64,000 nucleotides of DNA, taken from Nitrincola iocasae. GTDB lineage: Bacteria > Pseudomonadota > Gammaproteobacteria > Pseudomonadales > Balneatricaceae. The number at the start of each line of letters is the position of its first letter. Position 1 is the stretch's first letter. Made by a program: the position numbers and the translations under genes. The notes beneath the pieces were generated by a model. The model was not told where the DNA came from. It worked only from the letters and a program-made list of their open reading frames with translations, and ran no database searches. This document shows positions 26,375 through 41,300 of the stretch, piece after piece. The stretch is from contig NZ_CP044222.1 in NCBI RefSeq assembly GCF_008727795.1, positions 2,108,001 to 2,172,000 on the forward strand. Reading direction: 5' to 3'.

Positions 26375-29300
26375 CCGTTCCAACCCCAGAGAATACGTCC
26401 GGGACGGGTTGTTAACGCGGCAGTCTGTGCCAGAGTCTGAAGCACCTGCAGGCTGGCCGCGTCTTCATTTATCTCTTCTACTTCTTCAGTTTCTTCAGTT
26501 CCTTCAGTCGTATCGACATTTGACCCTTCTGGATCAGGTCCATCTGCTGCGGTAGGGTTATCGATGGATTCGCCAGTGACGGATAAACCTGGGTCTGTGA
26601 AGGTCTGATTCTGATCTTCTTGCTCGACAGCATCCTGTTCTTCATTATCAGCGGGCTCATCGGAGCTTATATCTGCCGGAGGCTGCGTTTTCATCTGCAG
26701 TCCCTGCTCAAGTAGCCCTTTAGAAAGATAGGTACGCAACTGCACCCCTGTTATCGGCGGTGCCGGGGCTCTGAGCTGCATAAAGCCTTGTTGCCCTAGT
26801 GTCTGTACACTGACCCGAACCTTTTGCACACCCGCACTGTCATTCGTTTCCTGGTCAGTATCAAGGCTGTAGTTAGAGGATGTGATAGCCGAGGTAGAAG
26901 GAAGTTGATTATTCCAGTCAATGACACTCGGCGAGTTCAGCGCATCACTGTCCTGCCCGGCTTCACGCACACCTGTTTCACCAGTGATTCGTATTTCGAC
27001 AATAAAAGCGGTGCCATCCAGCGTATTGAGAGTGAAACGATCATAAACCACCTGATCACGGTTCAAGTCGCGCAACGGCAGACTATCGGCCTGCAATTGA
27101 TAGAACCACTGACCTTGAGCATTAATCTGCAACTGACCATAAACACTTTGATGAATGTCTGCCGGGAAAGCCGACTGATTGAGATCTGCATCCACAACAT
27201 TCAGACTGCCAGACGCACTGAGTTGCTGATTTTCAACTACCAGGCCACTCAACTGACCGGAAACCTGAGCGGAGTTATTCACACCGGTCAAGGTAATCTG
27301 TATCTCTTCTGATGCCGTACCATCTAATGAATAGACAGTGAAGCTTTCAATCAGCGTTTCACCTGCACGTAGATACTGAATATCACCATTGCGCACAGTG
27401 TATACCCAGTCACCCTCGGCACTGAGTTGCAACTCTCCAAACACACCCTGAGCCGCCTCGATTCGCTGCAGATCAAAGCGATTTTCGCCAGCATCCACTT
27501 CCGCAACACGTAACTGTCCCTCGACTCGTAATACCCGCTCCGCATCCGTTGCGTCTTCTACCAGTGCAGCAGTCGAACTGCCTTGAATTTCAGCCGCATC
27601 ATTGACACCTTCAACAGTGATGGCAATTTGGCTGGTGGCTCCATCCAGAGTTTGCACCAGGAACAGATCCACAGCCAAATCACCGTCCCGCAGCAACTGG
27701 GCTTTGTCATTATCCAACTGGTACTCCCAGCGTCCATCGGCGTGAAGTACTAGAACACCAAAAGTTCCCTCGGACTCAAACGGCTGGAACAGCGTGCGCT
27801 GTTGCGAGTCATTTGTATCGACTACCTGACCAGAAATACTCAGCTGCTCAGCATCTTCCTGTATCTGGGCACTCACATCTGCCGGGGTATCTGTACGGCC
27901 ATTCACTGTGATGATGACCGTGGTAGTACTACCATCGGTGGTCGTTACGGTGAAATACTCAGTACGCTGATCACCATCAGTCAACGCCTGTACCCGAGCA
28001 TTCAAGTCAGCATTTAATCCTTGCGCATCATGTGCCAGATTGTATTGCCATGCACCGTTCTCTAACACAGTGAGATAGCCATACAGCCCAGACTGACTGT
28101 TCTGCTGGGTGTCAAAGGTGGCAAAACCACCTTCCAGTGCAGGATAGGCAATCCGTCCGGAAATTTCGTTAGCTATATCCTCGGTCACACTGCCCACACC
28201 AAAATAGGTGAAGTCAGTAGGGTCATCCGGGTCAGTAGGATCTGGATCATCCGGGTCAACCACCGGAGTAGCGCGGACAAAATCACGTCCTGGACGTTTC
28301 AAATAAACGCCATTCTCATCAGGTAGCCCAGTGGCATACTCATCATCTAAAGTAAAACCTAGCTCACCTTCATCACCCAACACCACCACACTCACTACTT
28401 TAGTCAGCAGGTTGATCGAACCACTACCAGGCAAAAGTCGATGCTGATCACCCTGACTGCCCGTCAGAGTATCGAAACCAGGCCCCCCAATAACAAAATT
28501 GGTACCCGAGTTGGGCAGAATGAAATGGGTGTCGGCGCTGCCCGCATCAACCTGATCTGGCCCGGCACTTTGCAGTAGTACAGCCGTTCCCTGATCGAAA
28601 TTCACCTGAGCACTGGCACCGCTAATGATACGTGTGGCCTCATCATCTCCGGCCACTGTCACTGTGTCACCACCTAGCCCGGCAAACAAAAACAGCTCGC
28701 CGCCAGTTACTGACAGGTTATCCTGACCACCCATCTGTGTTGCAGTTGAGAGTAGCTGGATCAACTCGCCGTTGCCGTTGCTGTTAAAGACCGCATTACC
28801 TGCATCACCGAACATCAAGGTGCGATCGCCAGCTTCTGTGTTGGCTGTCATACGATCATTTCCCTGCCCCCCGAACAGTATCTTGTCACCGGCACCGACA
28901 CGGATAGTGTCATTGCCTCCGGAGGTCGGCACCAGCACGCCGGCAAACAGGTGTTGACGTTCACCGCTAACACCGATGCTACGGCGGTAATCCAGGTTAT
29001 CACCAGAAATCACGTCATTACTGCGGGTTGACCCTTGTATATTGATATCGTCATCACCCATGCCACCGGCCACAACGTTATAGTCGGTGATGGCCTCGCC
29101 TTCGCGATCACCGGATATACTCAGGTTAATCTGATCATTGCCGCCAGTTGCCAACTCACTGTCAAGCGTGGTGAAACTGGTCAGCCGTCCTAACGCATCA
29201 AAGGCCATACTGGCATTATCACCGGCGACGGCGCGTTCAGTCGGCTCAGCCGCCGAGCCACGATTTGAACTCAGGAAAATACTGTCAGATCCGACGCCGC

Positions 29301-32300
29301 CCATGACATACTTATTGCCATCGCTACCACTGCCCACGCCGAGTTCGATAGTGTCATTACCGCCCTGCGCAATCGACAGGCTGGTCAGAGAACTCAGATA
29401 GCCCTCAGACGAGTAGTTGATGCGGCCATGGTCTCCAAGAACAACACCCGTGCCTTTACCAGCACGAATATTGTCACCACCAGAACCGCCGATAATGACG
29501 TAGTCACCGGCCACTGTGTGCAGGGTACCGCCCGCTCCGAGGGTTGAATCCAGACTGCTGACCAGCAATCGATGCCCTTGATGTCCAGCCATACGCTGCA
29601 CTTCACCATTGTCACCTAGCAGAGTAACACGTGCGCGCTCACCGGATACGCTGATCGCATCGGAACCAACACCACCCAGAGCAATGACCTCACCCATATC
29701 GCCCGTAGATGCACCAGGAACACCGATATTCATCACATCATTACCACCGGTTGCCGACACCTGGTCCAGCGTGATGATACGCGTCAGGCTGGCGGCCTGT
29801 TCACGAATATCCTGAACTGGTGCAAAGATCATTCGTGCATTATCGCCTGCCAGGATTCGGAAGGCCGAGCGGTTAGAGTTAATATTCAGCGTATCACCGC
29901 CAAAGCCCCCAACGAAGGTAACGTCACCATCGCCGATGGTAACGCTATCACTACCCCCAGCATTGTGTCCCAGGCTTTCGATGCGCTGCAGTGCACCACC
30001 GGAATAGACAACTTCACCTGAATCGCCCAGCACAATGCTGCGGTTGAAATGCGCCGCAACCAAGGCATGTTGATCATCAGAGTCTAGGCGCAGAGTATCA
30101 TTGCCAAAGCCGCCGATCAGAATGTTATCGCCAGATCCTACCTGTATTGTGTCACTGCCACCGGAGTTGGGAACGCTACTGATAAGTGACAACATCTGAT
30201 AGCTGAGTGCCTGACGATCATATTGACCGTTATCACCAAAGATAACGTTCTCAGCCATACTGCCTGACTGCACCAGTATCTGATCTCCGCCCATACCACC
30301 GAGCACCACGTTTAAGCCCAAATAAGCACTGGTATTCTGTCGACCGACGGTGATTTGATCATCACCACCGGTCGCTGCGATCTGGTCGGTTGTCGCCAGG
30401 TTAGTTAAACCGCCACGCTGATCAAAGGTGGCTCGCAGGTTATCACCGGCGATATAGCGACCGGTTCGGCCCCGTGCTTCCTGAGCGGGTACCGTCAACA
30501 CCCCGCCAAATCCGGCAATAACGGCGGAGATCCCCGTTACACCAGCGAGGAATCCACCATCGGTATCCCATTCCACACCAAAGGCTTCTGGGGTCCCTTG
30601 CACATCGATTGAAATCACATCATCACCGATACTACCGCTAACCAGCTTATAACCCTCACCCAGCACAATGGTGTCGTTACCGCCCAGCACTTCATTTTTC
30701 GACTGCGCCAGACGTAGCACGCCATTGACAGCAACCGCGTCATATTGCAGTTCAGCATTGTCACCGAAGACAATATTGATACCGTCCAGTGCAGCGATCT
30801 CATCAGAGCCAAAACCACCCAAAATCACCTTACCCGCATTGCCAGTTATGATGACATCATCGCCCCCCTTGTCATCTTCAAGGGTACGAACGCTCTGCAA
30901 TAGATTAGGTTTACCATTACCGGACACTGTCCAGCGAATTTCACCATTATCACCAAGGATAATATCTTCACTCTGGGCCTTGCCACGAATCAGCTGACCA
31001 TTTTCATCATAATGTGCCGAGATAAGAATCGTGTCTGAGCCCATGCCGCCGAGGATAAAATTACTGCCTAGATGACGCAGTGCTGAATCAGCGCCATCAC
31101 CAATACGGATGAAGTCATCACCACCGCTGCTGTTTTCGATATCTAACGTTTTGAACAGCACCACGCCGCCATTGCCATCCGTTTCGATGCGGGCATGATC
31201 ACCGGCAATAAAACGCACATTCTGGGCCGTAGAGCTGGATGCCGCCATACTGATGACATCATTGCTGGCTCCGCCGAAAATGATCGCCGAGCCACTATCC
31301 ATCTGGATCAGATTGTTACCACCCGCACCACCCATCTCATTCACGGGCGCTTCAATATAGTCCAGCATACGCAAGCCCTGCGCATTCACAGCAAAGGTGC
31401 GCTGGTCAGTTTTGAAAGCAATGTGACCATTATCACCCAAGATAATATTCAGGCTATCCGCACGGTCGGCTGCAGTAATACTGTCGCTGCCATTCCCGGC
31501 TATGACAATATTGTTACCTCCGCCGAGGACAATACTGTCATTGCCGCCACCTGCAGCCCCGAAGCTTTCCATATAAAGCGGCAGGTTATAATTGAAATCT
31601 ATCCGCATCAGGCCAAGGTCGGCCATAATGGTATTGTTACCTTCACCGGAAAGGATTCGATCACTTCCCAAGGACCCCATCAATATGTCATTGCCTCCGG
31701 CACCTCGCAGCACCTGGCTGCCATTGCCCAGACCGATGGACTCCAGGGTTTTGTCTTTCCACAACCACATCCGGCCATCATTACCATGACCGCCAGCGAG
31801 CCCAGCCTGTTGCAGGCTGGTATAGTCACCCACTTGAGTAGCTGACACGCTGCTATCGCCATTGCGGTAAGTCCGAAAGCTATCAGCGATCAGTAGATTA
31901 TGTCCGCCAATGGCACTGAGGTTATCACTGCCACCCTTGCCGACAATCAGATTGTTGTAACTATTGCCGATCAGTACATCATTGCCAGCACCACCAAACA
32001 TATTGTGGAATCCGCGTACACTGATATTGCCAGTGCCAGAAAAACGGCTGGTGCCGGTCTGATCAACTTGAACGCCTTGGGTAAACTCTGAGAAGTCGAT
32101 CGTGTTACGGGCATTGACGTTATCCATGCCGGTATCACCACGTAAACTGCCGGTAACCGATGCCCCAGCCTGAACTCGAAATACGTCGCTGCCTTTACCG
32201 CCGAGTACATTTTCGAAACCGACAAAGGTAAAGCCTTGTCCAGACGTTTCAGCAGCACCTTGCTGAGTGCCATTGGCCGGTAAATTGAACTGCCCCATGC

Positions 32301-35300
32301 CACTGGTAGAGCTGGTTACCCAACCGGCATTTAATCCGGTCAAGGTAATCATCAGGTTCTGGGCATCACCGGCGAAGTTCAGCCAATCATTGGCCTGACC
32401 ACCTTTAACCAGATGAATCTGGGTGTTTGCCTGCCATTGCACAACATTGCGCCCTTGCACAGCATTCAACGCCGCATCATCAAAGGTCACACTGCGTTTC
32501 TGAGCACTGAAATCAAGAATATTACGGCCTTGATTGTCACTGATAGTGACGCGGCCCCACTCGTTGAGGAAACGATAGGTATCATCCCCGGCCTTACCTT
32601 CCATGACGGTTTGCCCACCTCGAGCAATGAGCATATCCTCACCACTGCCGCCGTAAAGACGCGCAATACCCTGGGTACCACCAATCAGCACATTACCGCT
32701 GGCGGCGTTGCTGGCATAGAAGGTGTTATCACCACTACCCGCGACAAAATAGACTGGGATATTGCCAAGACCGCGCGCATCAAACACGTCAGTACCAGCT
32801 CCACTGAAACCATGCACCGCCGTAGAGCGACGATAGGTCTGGGTATACTCCTGCCCATTAGGCAATACCGCTACTATTTCGATATTGCTACCAGACAGGT
32901 TCAAGGTGTAATGTTCATCACCATCTTCAGTGCTCTTACGCAGGCGGTCTGAAGCATCGAAACTGATTTTCGGATAACCATCGACACCTGCAAAACCGGA
33001 GCCGGTATTTAATACCAGCACACTACCGTCCATGGAAGCGAGCACAGGATCCTGATTACAAAGATCCAGTGACCACTCAAACAGTGTCACGTCCATGAAG
33101 GTATATTCCCACACACGGACGTACTTGATCAGTGCTAAAACGTCCAGGTAAGCGCGAATAAAGGCGGTGGCACGCATATCTAAGCTAACCAGTGCGGCAG
33201 GATTTTTATCCAGTATTGCGTAGATTTCTGAACCGCGTACCTTACCATCCTGGTCCGGATCGCAAAGATCCAGCGTACCTTCAAAACGAATTCCTCCTTC
33301 CACACCACCGCGTGCGACTACTGCATTCAATTCGGCAAAGGCAACCAGTTGTGCAGACAGCATCACTTCTGGCTGGTCTACCCCTCGGGAGTCAATATTG
33401 TCACTGATGTAGAATCCATCCATGACATCCACGACATTCTTGCTGTCAAGGAACTTGATCACACCATAGGTATCGAATCCCAGCGTAATAAAAGCCTCCA
33501 GTTTGATCTCCCCCCCTACACCGACAAACAGCGGCGGATAGACAGGGAAGCTTTTGCGAAAGCCAACACCGACTTCCAAATTAGCCGGAGTATAAGTCAC
33601 CAAGTCAACCGGTTTACCAAACAACAGACCCAGTACGGCATCAGCCGGATTATCGATAATCGGGAACTGCAGCGCATTGGCAGGTTTTTCCAGCGCAGCA
33701 AAGAAGTCATTCATGCCTTGATCCAGCGAAATGGTGGTTTCGCCAGGAATCGCTTTGGCAACGGCACTGAAATCCGCTACACCACCGATATAATTGAGGG
33801 CATTATCCAGGGCAAACTCTGAATGACTATTGCCTGCCAGTAACAGCACATCAAACACCGGCAGTTTGACTGTCGAACCACCGGCATCGATCACGGCCTT
33901 GAGGCTGTTGATGGTGTCAAACAGACTGATCAGAGAGACGATAAAATCAATTTTGGCATTGCCACCACTAATCTTGGAAAAGTCTACCGCCATATCCACC
34001 AGCGAGTAGTTCTTGCGCATCAGATCGGAAATGCCCGGTATCGGTTTGGTTAATTGCTCAATAACTGGTGCAAACGGATCTGTAACCACTGAAATAACAT
34101 CGATCACTGGCTCCAGGAAGTTGGAGAAAAAAGTCCCCATATCCAACGCGATATCAGTCATCCAGACACCCGGCTGATCGGCAAACAGGGAATAGTAGTC
34201 GCTGGAGGTCAATTCCTCAAAACGGTCCATCCACTGCTGCCATTCCGGCTGGTCTGGGTCTTCTTTCTCCGCTGACCAGGTAAGCTGGAAGTTACCCTCG
34301 ATGGCCGGCAACAGGTCCGGTTGAATGGCATCACCAAAGCCCACACCAAGCTGCATCTGCAGGTTAATCTGTGCATAGGCTTCCCAATGTGTCTCAAACA
34401 GATCACCCAGGTCATTGGTGGCCAACACATTGTATGTCAGACGACCATCGCTGCCACCAAAGGTACCATCGAGTATGTCGTCCACCTCCCCAGCCACACC
34501 TTCATCCAATCCCAAGGTATCTCCTGAGCTGAAACCAAGCGATGCATTATCGGTCAGATCTATCTCAAATCTGGCCAGGAACTGGGTTCTGGAGCCTTCA
34601 TAGCCGGTCTTGCCATCAAACAGCGTATCGCTGACGCCCCAGGCATCAAAGTCGGACTGATCGTCGTACCAGATGGTACCAAAGGTGTCATCCTGCCAGG
34701 CTTCACGATCACCCCAGACTCGACCTTCATTATCTTTAATCCAGCCTGAGTAATTATCCGTGATGGTACCATTCATAAACAGCAATTCGGCTTGCAGGCT
34801 CGCCGGTGCACGCAATTCTTTATATTGAGGCACATAGCGACCGAAACGATCGGTCATTAGCGCCTGTTCGCCATCCACCATCACGGCGATTCGCTGGCCA
34901 TTGCCATCCAGTGTATAGATCGGAATCGGATCACCGAAGCGGTCCGTTTGCAGCATCAGCTCCCAGCCACCGGTATTGGTAAGACGGCTGTTTTCTTCTT
35001 TATACTCGTATTGCCCATTTCCAGTCTGACGACGGTAGACAAAATGACCGGCTGCACTGAGCAAGGCTTCGTATTTTATCTGTTCACGACCATCCACCAC
35101 CTCGGTTTCATATTCCCAGGCCAGCTCATAGAGTGTATTGCCTTCAGCATCCAGTTTGGGCTGGTCGGTGTAGACCACTTCATACACATACTGGTTACCA
35201 TTCTTGACGAAACGTTTTTCTATTTGCTTGGTTTCAAGATTGAAATATTCTTCGACTACACGCTGCTCATAAAAATTGGTCTCATTTGGTGAAGGCGCCA

Positions 35301-38300
35301 GAAAAGCACTAATCTGGAACTGTATCTCAGATACTTCAACGCCATCTTCCAACGACCAGAGATTGCTGATAGCCTCATCCATCGACACGAGTTGATCTGC
35401 ATAGAGGGCCTCCTCCTCAACCGTGAGAGGATAGCCCTCATCGTTGAGAATGCGGTTACCATCGGCATCCACAGGAAAACCGGCTGAATCACGCAAAATA
35501 CCTGCATCGGCAAAACCGGTAGCAACCCAGGCTTTGCCATACAACGCCTGACTGTCTTCAGCAAATTCAGTTACCTGACCGATACCTGCATGGCCAGGCA
35601 TATTCGCCACCAGATAAAAACCCTGATTGACATCCAGACCAAACCCAAGGAAAAAATCCCAGTCCAGATTAACAGCCAATCCGCCGTCTATCTCCAGGTT
35701 CAGGCCAGGCACGCCGACATCAAAGGCCACTGACGCATCGGGTAACTCGATGGTTTGACCCAAGTTCATGCGGAACTGGACAGAGCTGCTCTGCGCAAAC
35801 ACCAGTTGTTTGGAGGCGTTCACCTGCTCGTCTGAGTAGCTGACAAATTTCAGCTCACGCAGATCAGAGTCATTAATGAACTCTTCACGGATCACCTCAA
35901 TGACATCAGCCGTCAACTCACCGTCCCAGCCAGGAAACTGACTCAGAAACGTATCTGATGCCAGAAAGGCATCTATCGCTTCGGCCTGATCATCGGTAAG
36001 GAAGTCTGGGTCACCGGACATATTCTCGCGATACCAGAATCCGCCAAACAGATCCTGATAAGTCAGATCAACAATCACCTGGCCAGCAATTCCCAGATAA
36101 CAAGGTTTGAGCTTATCAGCATCCAGTTCAACCGCTTCGGCTCCCACCACCGGCTGTATTTCGTAGACGGGTGTTTCACCTTCGGCAGCTACATTGACGC
36201 GTACAGCGGCATAGTATTCAAACAGCAAATTACCGTCTTCATCCTCGCGCTGCTGGTCCATCTCATCCAACTGAGGCATGCGAATATAAGCGTTACCGGT
36301 AGCGTCGCGGAATACCAGATTTCCATCAGCATCGGCTTGCTGTAATCGCTCACCTGATGCCACCCACCCGGTACGCTGTCCACCCTCAGTCAGGTTACGA
36401 ATTGCCCAAAGCTGCTCAGCTTCAAGTAGCGTTGTCAGCTCAGGGATATTCACAAAGGTGTACTGGTCGGCATCCTGAGCTACGTATTCCAGCACAATAT
36501 CATCTGGCGTAATGATGCCGTCGCCATTGTAGTCGCGCAGGAAGCTCAGATACGGATTATCAGGATGGTAGAGCAGATCAAAGAGCACCATGCGCAGTCC
36601 ATTATCGAGACTGCCATAATTGAAAATTACCGAGTTCAACGCATTAGTTAAACTGCTGACAAAGCCTTCGCGAAGACCGGCAACAAACTGGGTCATTTCC
36701 TGCAAGGCTTCAGCACCGATGATTGGCCCAACCACACCGGATGTCAGAGTGTCGATCACACTCTGGAAAGCACTCAATACCGTATCTAGCGTTTCCACCA
36801 CGAAAGCCGGATCACTCAACAAGAAAAGTAAGGGGGCACTTTTCAGTCTGACACCATCTGGATCACAAAAATCTTCACCCAGACCGGCATTCTGTAGCAC
36901 CTGAAGGAAGGTCTCCTGCCATCCACCGAGGTTAGGCAGTATCAGACTCAGATCAAACCCGTTACTGTCTGGCTGTACCTCTGGTGCAGAAAAGACCGGC
37001 ACCTGGATACCCTCACTGGGCTGGGTATATTCACCTTCCCCTCCGGTCAGCGGGTTATCCGGAGTCAGATCCACTCCCGGTAAGCCGGACTCGTCCTGGT
37101 TGTCTCCTGGCACACCCTCTTGGTTCAAATCACCACTACCACTGCTCACCAGTGGTGGCCTGGCCGCTTCTGCCACCTGGGTGTTTAAATTGAGACTGTC
37201 TTCCAACATTTTACTCAGCAGTTTATTCAAATCCCGAATGGCAATTTCTGCCGTGCCTATAGGCATAGGATTGACAAATATCGGTAACTCTTCAGCGGTA
37301 AGATCGGCCAAATGATCGGAAACCACGATACTCAGGGGTAAACTGGCTTCAATATCGCCGGTCAATGACAGATCGAAGGCTCCTTGCTTGATCGCATTGA
37401 CGGCATTAGTAGCATCCGTATTGGCTGAACTTACCATCACCGGTGTCGTGCCATCGTCTTCAAACAGGGGCTGACCATTTTCATCCGAAGCTTGTACCTG
37501 CACGGGTAACATGGATGCGACGACATGAGCAGCATACTCACCCAGATAGAGACGACCACCATCGCTGTTTAGCTGATAGCCACCCTCCAGGTCCAACTCG
37601 ACTTTGCCGCCATCAACCTGCAATTCATATAACGTAACGGGTGAGGCGAAATTTAACGTCTGTTCGGTATCATTAAATAGACGGAACTGCATCGACGTTC
37701 CGCCCTGGTCTCGCGCATTAAACAGGAACAAGCGCCCAAGATTAGAATTAGGCTGCCCCTCATCTTCCCGCGCCAGATCCAACCCCAGTTCCAGATTGAA
37801 GGTTACCTCACGGAACAAGCGCAGCAGGCTTTCCTGATTCGCATCGGTAATACTCAACGTCGGACCGAGCAGCTCTTTTAATAAGGCTTGGTCTGCAGTC
37901 GAAAACATCTGTATGAGACGTGCGTCCGCCAGCAGCAGATTGAACTGCTCCAGTGATTCAAACGCCAGCGTAAAGGGGATATTGATTACCAGCGCTTGGC
38001 GGTCTGTATTCAAGTAGTAGTCAATCGTATTGGCTTCCAGGCCAAAGGCTGACTCCAGCTGAGTCTGTAACGAACGAAAATTGGCCTGATCTATCTGACT
38101 CAGCTCGTCATAAACCTGATTGAAGTGACTCTGAAGATTAAGTAACTCATGCAATGACTTGTTCAGTACCTGTAATTTCTGACCAAACAAGCTCAATTCG
38201 CCCATGTTTGCCAGATTACCCAACAAGGAGGCCAGTTGTGTCAGATCATCCAGCATCCCTTCCCAATTCTGCACAGCCAGGCCTTGATAGAGTCCAAAAT

Positions 38301-41300
38301 CAGGCAGACTGCCACTCATATCGGCCTGAGTATCCTGCTGACTCAAAACAGCCGCAGTGTTATCTAAATTCAGTACCAATGACCCGATAACATCAGGACT
38401 GCTCAGTATATTACCTAGCTGATCCGTAAACCCGTTAGGCAAACGTACCTGAATTGCGTCCAGAGTGATTGCCGCCTGCGTCGACTCCGACCAGACCAAG
38501 CCCTCCGCACTGTACTCATCCAGCAATAACCGATTGCGCAGTGTCATCTGAACTTTTTGTTGTTCAACTCGGGTCGCACCCTCACCATGTGCAAAGGTCA
38601 CAAAACGCAATTTTTCAAAGCGACCCGTGTCATCAACGACCACAAATACATGACCATCAAAAGGGTTTGTCACCCCTTCAAAATGTGCACTCAGCGCTAC
38701 ATGAATAGCGTCATTCAGATCGGCCGCCAAATCAGCAACCGAGGTGTTATTCTGTGTTGCCAGTTGGCGTAGTACAACAGCTAAATCCAAGGCTTCATAG
38801 GCCTGATCATCCAGCGTGAAAGCATCGAAACTGATCGTCAGACCAACGTCACGGACCGTCTGCCCCTGCTGATTGAACGGAGTAAAAAGTAACGTAGCTT
38901 GATCACGAACCGGGGTGTCTGCCGTCAAACCCAGCTGAGCCCCCTGTACCAGCACGCTGTCGAGGGCGGCATTAAAATCCAGGCTGGTATCGTTGCTGTT
39001 GAGTGTATCGACCAGATAATACTCAAACGCGCCCTGATAGGCGCCATCGGCAATCTGGATATCGCCAAAAAGCAGCTCCAGCAACCCTTGCTGACCCGAA
39101 GCCGAACCACCGGCCTGCATTGCGGCACTGAACTGGCCACCGATCATGGCATTTTGCATTTGCATCGAAACAGCGGCTGTTTTCACCGACTGTCTGGCCG
39201 TCAGACCGAGTTCACGGTTACCAATATTGCCCTCATCCGCCATCTCAATCTGGGCACGCGCAATGTTATTGCCAAGAACCTGCAGTTCCAGGTAATAGCT
39301 ATGTTCTATATCCTGATCAGCATCTGCTTCGTTACCAAAGCTGAGGTCCAGCCCGGTATCGATTTCAGTGGAAAGCAAATTTGCGCGGATCAACTGACCC
39401 AGGTGGGTATAGCCCAACCCGCCGTCTAGCGTACCCAGATAAGCATGTGACGAAATATCAATTGAATTCAGTACCTGCTGAATATCCGCCATCAGATCTG
39501 CCAACGAAGTGTTATCAACCGTCAGTGAAGCTGGAAGGGTAATATCAATAGCTATGGCATTATCGAGGCGCAGCTGGAATACAGCATCTTCTGTCAGTCG
39601 TCCATCAGACGGGAGTGTATAGTTAGAATCAGGTGCGGGTCGGATGGCGTTCTCAACACCCATTTGGATTCCTAGAGCCTCCAGTCCAACAACACCCTCC
39701 GCCGTATTCGGCTGTGTCAGAATAATCTGGTTAACCGCGGCAAAGGTGCGAAGTTGCAACTGCCCTTCTGCAGTCAACTCGAAATACAGTGCGCCAGCCA
39801 GATTATCATAGCCAGCCAGAGGTCCAGTGCCGGGAATTGCAGCCAACTCCGCATTCAGAATGGACACCAGCCGATCACCGTTCAGGGTGGCGCCAAATGC
39901 ACTATTAAAGGCACTATTGATGCTGTCTCTGAGAGCATTGGCAGTGATAGTCGAATCAACTAATAACGACCGCTCAACACCATTGATCTGGATAACGACC
40001 TCAATGGTTGCTCCAGCATCCAGCCCATTAATGACACTAACATACTCATCACTACCAACCTTTAGCGCCAGGCCGGGCGCACGGCCTAAGGCACTGATTT
40101 CACTGTTTTCCAGCACGCTGCCATTAACACGAATAAACGCATTGACGCTGCTGTTAATATAATCAGTCTGCGAAGTTACCGATACCTGCTGATCAGCCGC
40201 CGTGGCGAATCCATTTTCAGTGGGTTGAGCAGCCAGTATGTCAGCCAGATTAAACTGGCGTCCATCCACATTAAATCCTAGCGACAGCGTTTGGTTGTTA
40301 AGCACAGGATCAGCCTGAGTTCCAGTCACAGAGCCCACCACAGGTCCCACAGCCAGGAGTGAAATAGCCTGTGGCTGACTCAGGTCAAAGCCCAATGATC
40401 CATTGAAAAAGGTTTCGTGAGTAATATCCATCCAGGCATCGACATTGAACCCCTCTAGTCCACCCGCTTCAGCATCCAATAGCAACTGAACTGCATCAAT
40501 CTGGATACCTGAGCCGACGAACAGGTCCAGCCAGAGTGTTTGGCTGGCCAGATCAAAACGAGGGTTGACACTGAACTCGGCAAATTCAGTTGTCAGGGTG
40601 TTATTCAGCAGGCTGTTGGTTGCGTGCTGGAAGCGGTCCATCAACACGTGCCAATCAGTGAATCCCGGCTGTGAATGAGTCTGCATGGACTCACCTGCCG
40701 CTTGAAAACCAGCCAAGGTAAGATCGGCATAGCTGGTGGTAAAATCCGATGCTGAGACTATGCTGGTTTTATTGATTGACAGGGTATTTATATCCTGGCC
40801 GGACAGTTGACCGGTAAAACGGATATCGAAGGTATAGCCCTGACCCGCGACAACTGACACCTGAATATCAGCGGGATCCAGGTCGGCATAGACCTTAATC
40901 AGCATCTGATAGAGCGTGGAAGCAAGATCGGCCGCTAATTGATTGGCCGTTTTCAACTCACCCGATGTGGTAAGACTCAGGATATCTGATTCCAGTGCTT
41001 CATCAGCCAGATTCAATAGCATCTGCAGACTACCACCGGCAACATTCGCCAAGGTCAGACGCTGAACTTCATCCAACCACCCTTCCGCAGAGGTACCCAC
41101 GCGACCCTCTTGTAGGGTAGTCACGAACACCTGCACACCGGGTTGAGAGCGGAGCTCAGTAATATCAGCCGAGAAGCCGCTCAAGGTCTTACCGGCGCTG
41201 ACCTCCAGAATATTCGCTGCAATATAGAATGACTGGATACCGTCATTGGTAGTGCCCAAGGGAGCCAGTTCTACGGTGAGATATTCCTGATCTACATGCC

